Assembly: GCA_035763085.1 (NCBI GenBank)
Contig: DASUBV010000272.1
Coordinates: 1-6,434, forward strand
Direction: 5' to 3'
Length of the DNA: 6,434 nt
From: DASUBV01 sp035763085
GTDB taxonomy: Bacteria; Actinomycetota; Actinomycetes; Streptosporangiales; Streptosporangiaceae
Shown piece after piece: positions 1 through 5,821 of this stretch. The notes under the pieces were generated by a model that worked only from the letters and a program-made list of their open reading frames with translations, was not told the DNA's origin and ran no database searches. The position numbers and the translations under genes are program-made. Each line of letters begins with the position of its first letter. Position 1 is the stretch's first letter.

Positions 1-1089
1 AGCGTGCCGCAGATCTCCACCAGTGACCTGAACAACAGCTTCTCGGCGATGACGAAGCTGCAGCCCCTCGCCGCGAAGGGCAAGGGCAACATAGCCGTGA
101 TCCTGCCGGACACCGTCACCTCGACGCGCTATGTCGAGTTCGACGCGCCGTACCTGAAGGAGGCGTTCACCAAGGCCGGGCTGAAGTCCTCGCAGTTCAC
201 CATCCAGAACGCCCTGGGCAGCGACTCCACGCAGTTCAGCGATGCTCAGACCGCTATCACCAAGGGCGCGAGCGTCCTGGTCGTCGACCCGCTGGACTCC
301 GGTGTCGGCGCGCGCATCGAGTCCTACGCCAAGTCGCACGGTGCTGCCGTGATCGACTATGACCGGCTCACGCTCGGCGGCAACCGCAGCTACTACGTCA
401 GCTTCAACAACGTCCTGGTGGGCACCAAGATCGGCCAGGGCATGGTCAGCTGCATCTCCGACTGGCATGTCAAGAGCCCCAATCTCATCGTGATGAAGGG
501 CGCGCCGACCGACAACAACGCGACGCTGTTCGCGCAGGGCTACAACGCGGTGCTCAGGCCGCACTTCAGCTCCGGCTGGAAGGACGTCAGCAACCCGGCC
601 GGGACCTGGGACCCGCCCACCGCGCTGAGCGAGTTCCAGCAGCAGTTCACCGCGCACCCGAACATCAACGCGGCGCTGGTCCCGAACGACGAGAACGCCG
701 CGCCGATCATCCACTATCTGCAGAGCAAGGGCATCAAGGCCAAGACCTTCCCGGTCACCGGCCAGGACGCCACCCTGACCGGGCTGCAGAACATCCTGAC
801 CGGCTACCAGTGCGGCACCGCGTACAAGCCGATCTACCTGGAGGCACAGGCGGCCGCTGCGCTGGCCATGTACGTGCGCGCCGGCGTCAAGCCGCCCGCT
901 AGCCTGGTCAACGGCACCACCAAGGACACCCAGAGCAACACCAGTGTCCCGTCGGTGCTGCTGACGCCTACGTGGGTCACGACGGCGAACATGAACGCGA
1001 CCGTCATCGCGGACAAGTTCGTGCCGGCCTCGCAGCTGTGCGCCAAGAAGTACGCCTCGGCCTGCAAGGCCGCAGGCATCCAGGGCTGA
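1..1089 (+). CDS. Sugar ABC transporter substrate-binding protein, XylF-like (5' partial)
   Basis: Extracellular solute-binding protein of the periplasmic-binding-protein-like sugar family (Peripla_BP_4 type); it would capture a sugar outside the membrane and deliver it to the permease encoded downstream. The frame is open from base 1, and what is visible starts inside the mature protein with no signal peptide or lipobox, so the real start lies upstream; the GTG at base 4 is probably an internal Val. Counting from that GTG, recognisable blocks are the first lobe strand NIAVILPD (29-36), VIDYDR (116-121), APTDNNATLF (167-176), the hinge-side PNDENAA (227-233) and GQDATLTGLQ (253-262) followed by YKPI. 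These line up in order with E. coli XylF blocks recalled from memory (AYDR, SPVDNNAKLF, SNDATA, GQDADLAGIK, VYKPI). The C-terminus has two Cys (LCAKKYASAC) that could form a disulfide. Xylose is a guess; another pentose or hexose is equally possible. Confidence 0.92.
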   Translation, partial: SVPQISTSDLNNSFSAMTKLQPLAAKGKGNIAVILPDTVTSTRYVEFDAPYLKEAFTKAGLKSSQFTIQNALGSDSTQFSDAQTAITKGASVLVVDPLDSGVGARIESYAKSHGAAVIDYDRLTLGGNRSYYVSFNNVLVGTKIGQGMVSCISDWHVKSPNLIVMKGAPTDNNATLFAQGYNAVLRPHFSSGWKDVSNPAGTWDPPTALSEFQQQFTAHPNINAALVPNDENAAPIIHYLQSKGIKAKTFPVTGQDATLTGLQNILTGYQCGTAYKPIYLEAQAAAALAMYVRAGVKPPASLVNGTTKDTQSNTSVPSVLLTPTWVTTANMNATVIADKFVPASQLCAKKYASACKAAGIQG

Positions 1090-1090
1090 G

Positions 1091-1133
1091 AAGGAGTCGC
1101 ATGACAAGCCGGGACACCAGCCGTGACCGGTAG
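1091..1133 (+). other. Strong Shine-Dalgarno plus 10-codon mini-ORF
   Basis: AAGGAG at 1091-1096 lies four bases before an ATG at 1101, eleven bases past the stop of the binding-protein gene, exactly where the next cistron should start. The ATG reads only ten codons (MTSRDTSRDR) to TAG at 1131-1133, in a different frame from the ATPase. It overlaps the in-frame GTG at 1123, so it could couple translation into the ATPase frame. It could also be the true ATPase start disrupted by a one-base frameshift or sequencing error, or a leader peptide ahead of the hairpin at 1141-1178. The sequence does not decide between these. Confidence 0.35.
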
Positions 1134-1140
1134 CCCAGAT

Positions 1141-1178
1141 GACGGAGCCCGGCCCGCGCCCGCGGGCCGGGCTCCGTC
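1141..1178 (+). promoter_or_regulatory. 18-bp perfect GC hairpin between SBP and ATPase genes
   Basis: The arm GACGGAGCCCGGCCCGCG (1141-1158) is perfectly complementary to 1161-1178, separated by only CC (in RNA the innermost pair would open to give a four-base loop). No T-run follows. This is the form of many actinobacterial intergenic stem-loops, and its position after a binding-protein gene is where CUT-type operons often carry a partial terminator or mRNA-stabilising hairpin that keeps binding-protein levels above those of the membrane parts. If the ATPase started at GTG 1123 this hairpin would lie inside its first codons, which argues for a start at 1210. Role inferred; the inverted repeat is seen directly. 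Confidence 0.7.
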
Positions 1179-1209
1179 CGGCGCCGGCGAGGGAGCTGCC
1201 ACCGCCACC

Positions 1210-2001
1210 ATGGACGGGTCGCTGCTGTCGCTGCACGATATCGGGAAGAACTTCGGTCCCGTTCAGGCGCTCAGCGGGGTTAACCTCGACATCCCCGCGG
1301 GCCAGGTCACGGCCCTGGTCGGCGACAACGGTGCCGGGAAGTCGACGCTCATCAAGACGATCTCCGGCATCTGGGAGCCCTCCGAGGGCCAGCTGATCTG
1401 GCAGGGCAAGCGGGTGCATTTCCGCTCGCCCAGGGATGCCACCGACGCCGGGATCGCCACCGTGTACCAGGACCTGGCGCTGTGCGACAACCTGGACATC
1501 GTGGAGAACATGCTCCTGGGTCACGAGGTGCGGCGGCATCTGCTGCTGGACGAAGTGTCCATGGAGCAGACGGCCAAGCAGACCCTGAGTGACCTGCGGG
1601 TCACGACGGTGCGGAACATCCGGCAGCCGGTTGGCTCGCTGTCCGGCGGCCAGCGGCAGGCGGTGGCGGTGGCCAAGGCCGTGATGCTGGACGCCAGGCT
1701 GGTCATCATGGACGAGCCGACCGCGGCGCTGGGGGTCTCCCAGACCGCCCTGGTGCTGGATCTCATCGGCCGACTGGCGAAGCGCGGCATCGGCGTACTG
1801 GTGGTCTCGCACAACCTGACCGACGTCTTCCAGGTCGCCGACCGGCTCGCGGTCCTGTACCTGGGGCGCTTGGTATCAGCCGGCCCGGCCGCAGATTACG
1901 ACACCGCGTCCGCCGTGGACCTGATGACCACAGGCGCCACGCAGCGGAACAGGGGCGCGGATCGCGCTGCCCGCACCCCCGACAGCGGCCCGGAGGGCTG
2001 A
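1210..2001 (+). CDS. Sugar ABC transporter ATP-binding protein, single-domain (FrcA/XylG-like)
   Basis: Cytoplasmic ATPase that powers sugar import by the adjacent permease. From the ATG at 1210 it is 263 residues: Walker A GDNGAGKST (38-46), Q-loop VYQDLALCD (85-93), ABC signature LSGGQRQ (144-150), Walker B LVIMDEP (164-170) and switch His in VVSHNL (H201) are all intact. XylG, RbsA and AraG carry two ABC domains in about 500 residues; this has one and would work as a homodimer, as in the FrcA type. The frame stays open upstream to a GTG at 1123, which would add 29 Ala/Gly/Pro-rich residues. I prefer 1210 because family homology begins there (SLHDIGKNFGPVQAL) and the added stretch is encoded by the 1141-1178 hairpin, but GAGGGAG (1189-1195) is 14 bases from this ATG, so the start remains open. 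The permease gene follows after three bases, so the two are translationally linked. Confidence 0.9.
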   Translation: MDGSLLSLHDIGKNFGPVQALSGVNLDIPAGQVTALVGDNGAGKSTLIKTISGIWEPSEGQLIWQGKRVHFRSPRDATDAGIATVYQDLALCDNLDIVENMLLGHEVRRHLLLDEVSMEQTAKQTLSDLRVTTVRNIRQPVGSLSGGQRQAVAVAKAVMLDARLVIMDEPTAALGVSQTALVLDLIGRLAKRGIGVLVVSHNLTDVFQVADRLAVLYLGRLVSAGPAADYDTASAVDLMTTGATQRNRGADRAARTPDSGPEG

Positions 2002-2004
2002 CCA

Positions 2005-3324
2005 TTGGCTTCCAGGAATCCAGAACCCGAGCGGGGCACAGTGACCACCGACGGCATGCCGTCCGACAGCCAGGAGGAGGCAGCGGTCCTGGCGGCGCCG
2101 CCCGAGCTGATAGCCGGCTCCATCGGCCAGTACGTCCGGCTCTGGCTCAAGCGGGTCCGCAGCGGCGAGAGCGGGGCCCTGCCGGTCATCGTCGGCCTGA
2201 TCGTGATCGTGCTGATCTTCCAGCTCAAGAGCTCGCTGTTCCTGTCGGCCGGCAACCTGGTCAACCTGATGACCCAGGCCGCCTTCATCATCACCCTGGG
2301 CATGGCCGAGGTGTTCGTGCTGCTGCTGGGCGAGATTGACCTGGCGGCGGGATTCACGGCGGCGTGCGGCGCGGTCATTGCCCTGTACCTGGTGGCCAAG
2401 AACTATCCCTGGTGGGTCGCGGTCCTGGCCTGCCTGGCGGCTACTGGCGCTTACGGGGCGGTGCAGGGCTTCGTCATCACCCGCCTGAGATTGCCGTCCT
2501 TCGTGGTAACGCTGGCCGGCTTCCTCGGCCTGTCCGGACTGCTGCTCTTCCTGATCGACGCCACCGGGAAGATCGGCGTCGGCGGGGTCATCAGGCTGAA
2601 CAACGACATTCTCAATGACATCGAGTCAGGAGCTCTCAACCCGACCGCCAGCTGGATCGTGATGATCGTGCTGGTCGTCGTGGCCGGGCTGCTTCTGTTC
2701 CTGCGGGACCGGCGCCGCCGGATCAGCGGGCTGGTCGCCCCACCGGTCAGCATCACGCTGCTGAAGATAGCTGTGATAGCGGTCGCCGGCGTCATCGTAG
2801 TGCTGGTGGGCAACACCAATCGCGGCACCGCCCTGTTTGCCGTCCGCGGGCTGCCGTGGGTGGTGCTGGTGGTCCTCGGCATCCTGGTGATCTATACCGT
2901 CCTGCTAGGCCGCACCCGGTTCGGCCGCTACATTTACGCGATCGGCGGCAACGCCGAGGCAGCCAGGCGGGCCGGCGTCAACACCAACAGAATCCGGGTG
3001 GTGGCCTTCGCCCTCTGCGGCATGACCGCAGGCATCACCGGGATCATCCTCGCCTCCTATCTCGGCTCGATCTCCAGCGGCGTCAACGGCGGCCAGAACG
3101 TGCTCAACGCCGTCGCCGCCGCAGTCATCGGCGGGACGAGCCTGTTCGGCGGGCGGGGCAAGATGATGGATGCCCTGCTCGGCGGACTGGTTGTCGGAGT
3201 CATCGCCAACGGCCTGCAGTTGCTGGGGCTGGCTGCGGACGCGCAGCTCATGTGGACAGCGCTGGTGCTTGTCGCGGCGGTCACCGTGGACTCGCTCACC
3301 CGCCGCGGTCGCAGCAGCAGTTAG
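2005..3324 (+). CDS. Sugar ABC transporter permease, XylH-like
   Basis: Integral membrane channel subunit of the importer, BPD_transp_2 (AraH/RbsC/XylH) family, 439 residues. The TTG start is supported by GGAGG at 1992-1996, eight bases upstream and overlapping the end of the ATPase gene; GTG 2041 and ATG 2056 are in-frame alternatives with poorer ribosome sites. A polar N-terminus of about 55 residues precedes roughly ten to twelve hydrophobic segments (about 58-73, 92-108, 112-130, 136-158, 165-184, 216-233, 252-269, 283-300, 332-354, 365-380, 388-409, 414-429). Diagnostic blocks are GEIDLAAG (109-116), LPSFVVTLAGFLG (163-175), FGRYIYAIGGNAEAARRAG (306-324, the ATPase-coupling loop) and AAAVIGGTSLFGGRG (371-385). 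The same blocks occur in E. coli XylH, including a basic cytoplasmic loop (DRRRRISG, 235-242) before an extra helix pair. The substrate is not determined by this subunit. Confidence 0.93.
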   Translation: MASRNPEPERGTVTTDGMPSDSQEEAAVLAAPPELIAGSIGQYVRLWLKRVRSGESGALPVIVGLIVIVLIFQLKSSLFLSAGNLVNLMTQAAFIITLGMAEVFVLLLGEIDLAAGFTAACGAVIALYLVAKNYPWWVAVLACLAATGAYGAVQGFVITRLRLPSFVVTLAGFLGLSGLLLFLIDATGKIGVGGVIRLNNDILNDIESGALNPTASWIVMIVLVVVAGLLLFLRDRRRRISGLVAPPVSITLLKIAVIAVAGVIVVLVGNTNRGTALFAVRGLPWVVLVVLGILVIYTVLLGRTRFGRYIYAIGGNAEAARRAGVNTNRIRVVAFALCGMTAGITGIILASYLGSISSGVNGGQNVLNAVAAAVIGGTSLFGGRGKMMDALLGGLVVGVIANGLQLLGLAADAQLMWTALVLVAAVTVDSLTRRGRSSS

Positions 3325-3383
3325 ACGGCCGTCGCGGGGCCAGCCAGGCGACTAGCGCCCAGCCAGCCGTGCCATAGCGGGCA

Positions 3384-3417
3384 GAGGGGCGGAACCACCC
3401 CCGCGGTTCCGCCCCTC
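3384..3417 (+). terminator. Stem-loop terminator after the ABC importer genes
   Basis: GAGGGGCGGAACC (3384-3396) pairs perfectly with GGTTCCGCCCCTC (3405-3417) around an eight-base loop, a 13-bp stem starting 60 bases past the permease stop. No T-tract follows, which is common for actinobacterial terminators. It separates the importer transcript from the riboflavin transcript. Confidence 0.75.
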
Positions 3418-3452
3418 GCAGCCGTCCGGCCGCTGCCGTCCGAGCCGCTGGC

Positions 3453-3464
3453 TACCGGCCGGTA
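3453..3464. repeat. 12-bp perfect palindrome upstream of the rib promoter region
   Basis: TACCGGCCGGTA is self-complementary over 12 bases, with its centre about 38 bases before the candidate -10 box. It could bind a dimeric regulator. In sequence this rich in GC a short palindrome is also easily found by chance, and no second copy is seen in the window. Confidence 0.3.
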
Positions 3465-3472
3465 TCAGCCGG

Positions 3473-3501
3473 AATAGGCCTCATGGCACACTGGTTACTA
3501 C
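3473..3501 (+). promoter_or_regulatory. Candidate promoter of the riboflavin operon
   Basis: The stretch around 3487-3506 is clearly less GC-rich than its surroundings. TACTAC (3496-3501) is a possible -10 box that would place transcription start near 3507-3508, right at the first paired base of the riboswitch. No good -35 hexamer is visible 16-18 bases upstream, so the assignment rests mainly on position between the upstream terminator and the aptamer. Confidence 0.35.
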
Positions 3502-3506
3502 AACTT

Positions 3507-3634
3507 GCGTGCTCCGGGGTCGGTGAAACTCCGAGCCGGCGGTGACAGTCCGCGACCCTGCCGAGGCCACTCGGCTGGCTGACCCGGTGGAATCCCGGGA
3601 CCGACGGTTAAAGTCCGGATGGGAGGCAGCACGC
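3507..3634 (+). promoter_or_regulatory. FMN riboswitch aptamer (RFN element)
   Basis: The leader of ribE contains the conserved FMN-binding fold. The closing stem P1 pairs GCGTGCT (3507-3513) with AGCACGC (3628-3634). Inside are the hallmark segments GGTGAAACTCCG (3522-3533), GGCGGTGACAGTCCGCGACC (3538-3557), GGTGGAATCCCGGGACCGAC (3586-3605) and GGTTAAAGTCCGGATGGGAG (3606-3625). Small hairpins are visible: TCGG/CCGA (3520-3523 with 3531-3534), GCGG/CCGC (3539-3542 with 3550-3553) and the variable arm GCCGAG/CTCGGC (3560-3565 with 3570-3575). This family binds flavin mononucleotide and lowers expression of riboflavin genes when FMN is plentiful. Position and strand fit control of ribE-ribBA-ribH. 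Confidence 0.96.
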
Positions 3635-3806
3635 GCGCGGCATTACCCGCTCCGGCGGGCTGGCCTGGCTCCGCCGGACCGGCCCGGCGGCAGGCCCGCC
3701 CGGGACGGCGGGCCGGGCCCGTTCCGACGGGCCGCGGCGGGCCGGCCGCGTGGCGCCCTCGCGCATCCCCGGAGCCAGGAACGGACGAGGCTCCGAGGAG
3801 GACAGG
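3635..3806 (+). promoter_or_regulatory. Riboswitch expression platform with ribE SD sequestor
   Basis: This 172-base stretch between aptamer and ribE has no U-run, so control of translation is likelier than intrinsic termination. Two strong hairpins come first: GGCCCGCC/GGCGGGCC (3693-3700 with 3707-3714) and GGCCCGT/ACGGGCC (3716-3722 with 3727-3733, TCCG loop). A third pairs 3766-3776 (TCCCCGGAGCC) with 3789-3799 (GGCTCCGAGGA), ten pairs with one C-A mismatch and a 12-base loop. It buries the GGA of the ribE Shine-Dalgarno AGGAGG (3796-3801). Its 5' arm CCCCGGAGC (3767-3775) is also perfectly complementary to GCTCCGGGG (3511-3519) at the 5' edge of the aptamer. A free aptamer strand could thus act as anti-sequestor. 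The pairings are read from sequence; the switching model is inferred. Confidence 0.6.
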
Positions 3807-4418
3807 GTGTTCACCGGGATCGTGGAAGAGCTGGGCGAGGTCATCGCGCTGCAACAGGGCGCTGACTCAGCCCGGCTGACCGTGCGCGGGCCGGAGGTGA
3901 GTGCCGGCGCCCGGCGCGGCGAGTCGATCGCCGTCAACGGCGTCTGCCTGACGGTCACGCAGGCTAGCGACGGCCAGTTCAGCGCGGACGTGATCCGGGA
4001 GACCCTGGAGCGCTCCAGCCTGGGGGCGCTGACCCCGGGAGCGCCGGTCAACCTGGAGCGCCCGGTCCGCGCGGACGGCCGCCTGGGCGGGCACATCGTG
4101 CAGGGCCATGTGGACGCGACCGGCGTCATCGTGTCCCGGCAGCCGGGTGACGGCTGGGAGGTCGTCCGGATCTCGGTCCCGGCTGAGCTCTCTCGTTATG
4201 TCGTGGAAAAAGGATCGGTCGCTGTCGATGGCGTGAGCCTGACCGTCTCGGCGCTCAGCCCGCCGGGCGCGGAGCCGGCCTGGCTGGAGGTCAGCCTCAT
4301 CCCCGAGACGCTGGCGCGGACCACGCTGGGCCGCCGCCAGAGCGGCGAGGTGGTCAACCTGGAGGCCGACATGATCGCCAAGGTCGTGGAGCGACTGCTG
4401 GCTGGGAGGCGGCTGTGA
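3807..4418 (+). CDS. ribE: Riboflavin synthase (alpha subunit)
   Basis: Catalyses dismutation of two 6,7-dimethyl-8-ribityllumazine molecules into riboflavin plus the pyrimidine intermediate, the last step of riboflavin synthesis, in the cytoplasm. The GTG at 3807 gives the canonical N-terminus MFTGIVEELGEV and follows AGGAGG (3796-3801) by five bases; the longer in-frame GTG at 3750 would add 19 unrelated residues and run through the riboswitch platform. The 203 residues match the usual 200-215. The internal duplication of two lumazine-binding barrels is visible: GESIAVNGVCLTV (38-50) against KGSVAVDGVSLTV (135-147), and ETLERSSLG (65-73) against ETLARTTLG (167-175), with GHIVQGHVDATG (95-106) beginning the second half. 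First gene of the FMN-riboswitch operon; its stop overlaps the ribBA start by four bases. Confidence 0.97.
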   Translation: MFTGIVEELGEVIALQQGADSARLTVRGPEVSAGARRGESIAVNGVCLTVTQASDGQFSADVIRETLERSSLGALTPGAPVNLERPVRADGRLGGHIVQGHVDATGVIVSRQPGDGWEVVRISVPAELSRYVVEKGSVAVDGVSLTVSALSPPGAEPAWLEVSLIPETLARTTLGRRQSGEVVNLEADMIAKVVERLLAGRRL

Positions 4419-5821
4419 TCAGTTCTGAGCGGCAGACGGCGGGAGCAGCCGAGGTCCGGCTGGACGATGTCGGGCGCGCGGTGGCCGACATCCGGGCGGG
4501 CCGGGCGGTGGTCGTGGTGGACGACGCCAGCCGGGAGAACGAGGGCGACATCATCTTCGCCGCCAGCAAGGCGACGCCCGAGCTGCTGGCCTTCACGATC
4601 CGCTACGCGCGCGGGCTGGTCTGCGTGCCGATGCTGGGCGAGGACCTGGACCGGCTCCAGGTGCCGCCGATGACCGCCGCTAACCAGGAGCACATGGGCA
4701 CGGCGTTCACCATCAGCGTGGATGCCCGGCACGGGGTCACCACGGGCATCTCAGCGGCCGACCGGGCCAGGACCATCCGGACGCTGGCCGACTCGGCCAC
4801 CGAGCCGTACGAGATCGTGCGGCCCGGCCACGTGTTCCCGCTGCGCTACACCGAGGGCGGCGTGCTGCGCCGGCCCGGCCACACTGAGGCCGCGGTCGAC
4901 CTGGCCCGGCTGGCCGGCCTGACCCCGGCCGGGGTGGTGGCCGAGGTGGTGAACGACGACGGCACGATGGCGCGGCTGCCGCAGCTGCGCGCCTTCTCCG
5001 ACGAGCACGGCCTGGCGCTGATCACGATCGCCCAGCTGATCGAGTACCGGCGGCGGGAAGAGCGGATGGTCAGCCGGGTGGCGGAGACCCGGATCCCGAA
5101 CGAGTACGGCCAGTGGCGCGGGCTGGGCTACCTCAACTCGGTAGACGGGATCGAGCACCTGGCCCTGGTGCTGGGCGACCTGACCGCGCCGGGGCCCGAC
5201 CCGCTGGTGCGGATGCACTCCGAGTGCCTGACCGGCGACGTGTTCGGTTCCCGGCGCTGCGACTGCGGCGCCCAGCTCGAGGCCGCCATGGCCGCGATCG
5301 CGGCCGAGGGCCGGGGCGTGGTGCTGTACCTGCGCGGGCATGAGGGCCGCGGCATCGGGCTGCTCAGCAAGCTGCGCGCCTACCAGTTGCAGGACGCCGG
5401 CGCCGACACCGTTGACGCGAACCTGGACCTGGGCCTGCCGGTCGACGCGCGGGAGTACTCCACGGGCGCGCAGATGCTGGCCGACCTGGGCGTGGACTCG
5501 CTGCGGCTGCTGACCAACAACCCGGCCAAGATGCTGGGCCTGTCCGGCTACGGGATCAAGATCACCGGGCGGGTGCCGCTGCCGGTGGTGCCCACGGCCG
5601 ACAACCTGCGCTACCTGATCGCCAAGCGGGACCGGCTCGGCCACCAGCTGGATGAGCTGCCGGCCGTGGAGCCGGCGGCCGCAGCCGGGGACGGAGCCGG
5701 GACCGGAGCCGGAGCTGGCACCGGGGCCGGGGCGGGGGCGGATGGGCTGGCCAGGGATGCGTACCCGGACGGCTCGGCCGGTCGCTCCTACGCTCACGCA
5801 CCGCGCGCGGAGGCGCAGTGA
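4415..5821 (+). CDS. ribBA: Bifunctional 3,4-dihydroxy-2-butanone-4-phosphate synthase / GTP cyclohydrolase II
   Basis: Makes both riboflavin precursors: dihydroxybutanone phosphate from ribulose 5-phosphate (N-terminal RibB domain, about 17-213) and diaminohydroxyribosylaminopyrimidinone phosphate from GTP (C-terminal RibA domain, about 217-413). RibB residues seen are the acidic loop DDASRENEGDII (36-47, E41 and E43), C70 in LVCVPM and RPGHTEA (153-159, H156 and E158). RibA has the zinc cysteines C271, C282 and C284 in HSECLTGDVFGSRRCDCG, with the 11/2 spacing of E. coli RibA; also RGHEGRGIGL (307-316) and RLLTNNP (364-370). Both sites look intact, so the protein should be truly bifunctional. 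The GTG start overlaps the ribE stop (GTGA) with GGGAGG at 4404-4409. After about residue 417 comes a non-conserved tail of some 50 residues, Gly/Ala/Thr-rich at 421-442, encoded by an imperfect repeat. Confidence 0.97.
   Translation: MISSERQTAGAAEVRLDDVGRAVADIRAGRAVVVVDDASRENEGDIIFAASKATPELLAFTIRYARGLVCVPMLGEDLDRLQVPPMTAANQEHMGTAFTISVDARHGVTTGISAADRARTIRTLADSATEPYEIVRPGHVFPLRYTEGGVLRRPGHTEAAVDLARLAGLTPAGVVAEVVNDDGTMARLPQLRAFSDEHGLALITIAQLIEYRRREERMVSRVAETRIPNEYGQWRGLGYLNSVDGIEHLALVLGDLTAPGPDPLVRMHSECLTGDVFGSRRCDCGAQLEAAMAAIAAEGRGVVLYLRGHEGRGIGLLSKLRAYQLQDAGADTVDANLDLGLPVDAREYSTGAQMLADLGVDSLRLLTNNPAKMLGLSGYGIKITGRVPLPVVPTADNLRYLIAKRDRLGHQLDELPAVEPAAAAGDGAGTGAGAGTGAGAGADGLARDAYPDGSAGRSYAHAPRAEAQ
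5690..5740 (+). repeat. Imperfect 12-bp tandem repeat encoding the RibBA Gly/Ala tail
   Basis: GGAGCCGG recurs at 5693-5700 and 5705-5712, followed by degenerate copies (GGCACCGGGGCC, GGGGCG), giving an approximate 12-base period that stays in frame and encodes GAGTGAGAGTGAGAGA. It looks like slippage expansion at the 3' end of ribBA, past the last conserved GTP cyclohydrolase residue. Confidence 0.55.

Noticed and set aside
4..6. GTG at base 4 as the true start of the binding-protein gene
   Set aside because: The frame is open to the window edge, there is no ribosome site to inspect, and a secreted protein starting there would have no signal peptide. Treated as 5' truncated.
1123..1209. 29-residue N-terminal extension of the ATPase from GTG 1123
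   Set aside because: Only a weak GGGA ribosome site at 1111-1114, the sequence is Ala/Gly/Pro/Arg-rich and non-conserved in character, and it is mostly encoded by an 18-bp perfect hairpin. Kept as an open alternative, not the preferred start.
2856..3377. 173-codon plus-strand frame overlapping the permease 3' end
   Set aside because: Arg/Gln/His-rich out-of-frame reading of the permease gene that runs past its stop without any ribosome site or motif.
3693..3733. Tandem GC hairpins in the ribE leader as an intrinsic terminator
   Set aside because: No U-tract follows either hairpin and the Shine-Dalgarno pairing downstream explains control better. A Rho-dependent or non-canonical terminator cannot be excluded.
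4751..5797. A 348-codon open frame on the minus strand opposite ribBA
   Set aside because: It is Pro/Gly/Arg/Val/Gln-rich with no family motif and is the expected antisense shadow of a GC-biased gene; both ribBA domains with intact catalytic residues lie on the other strand.
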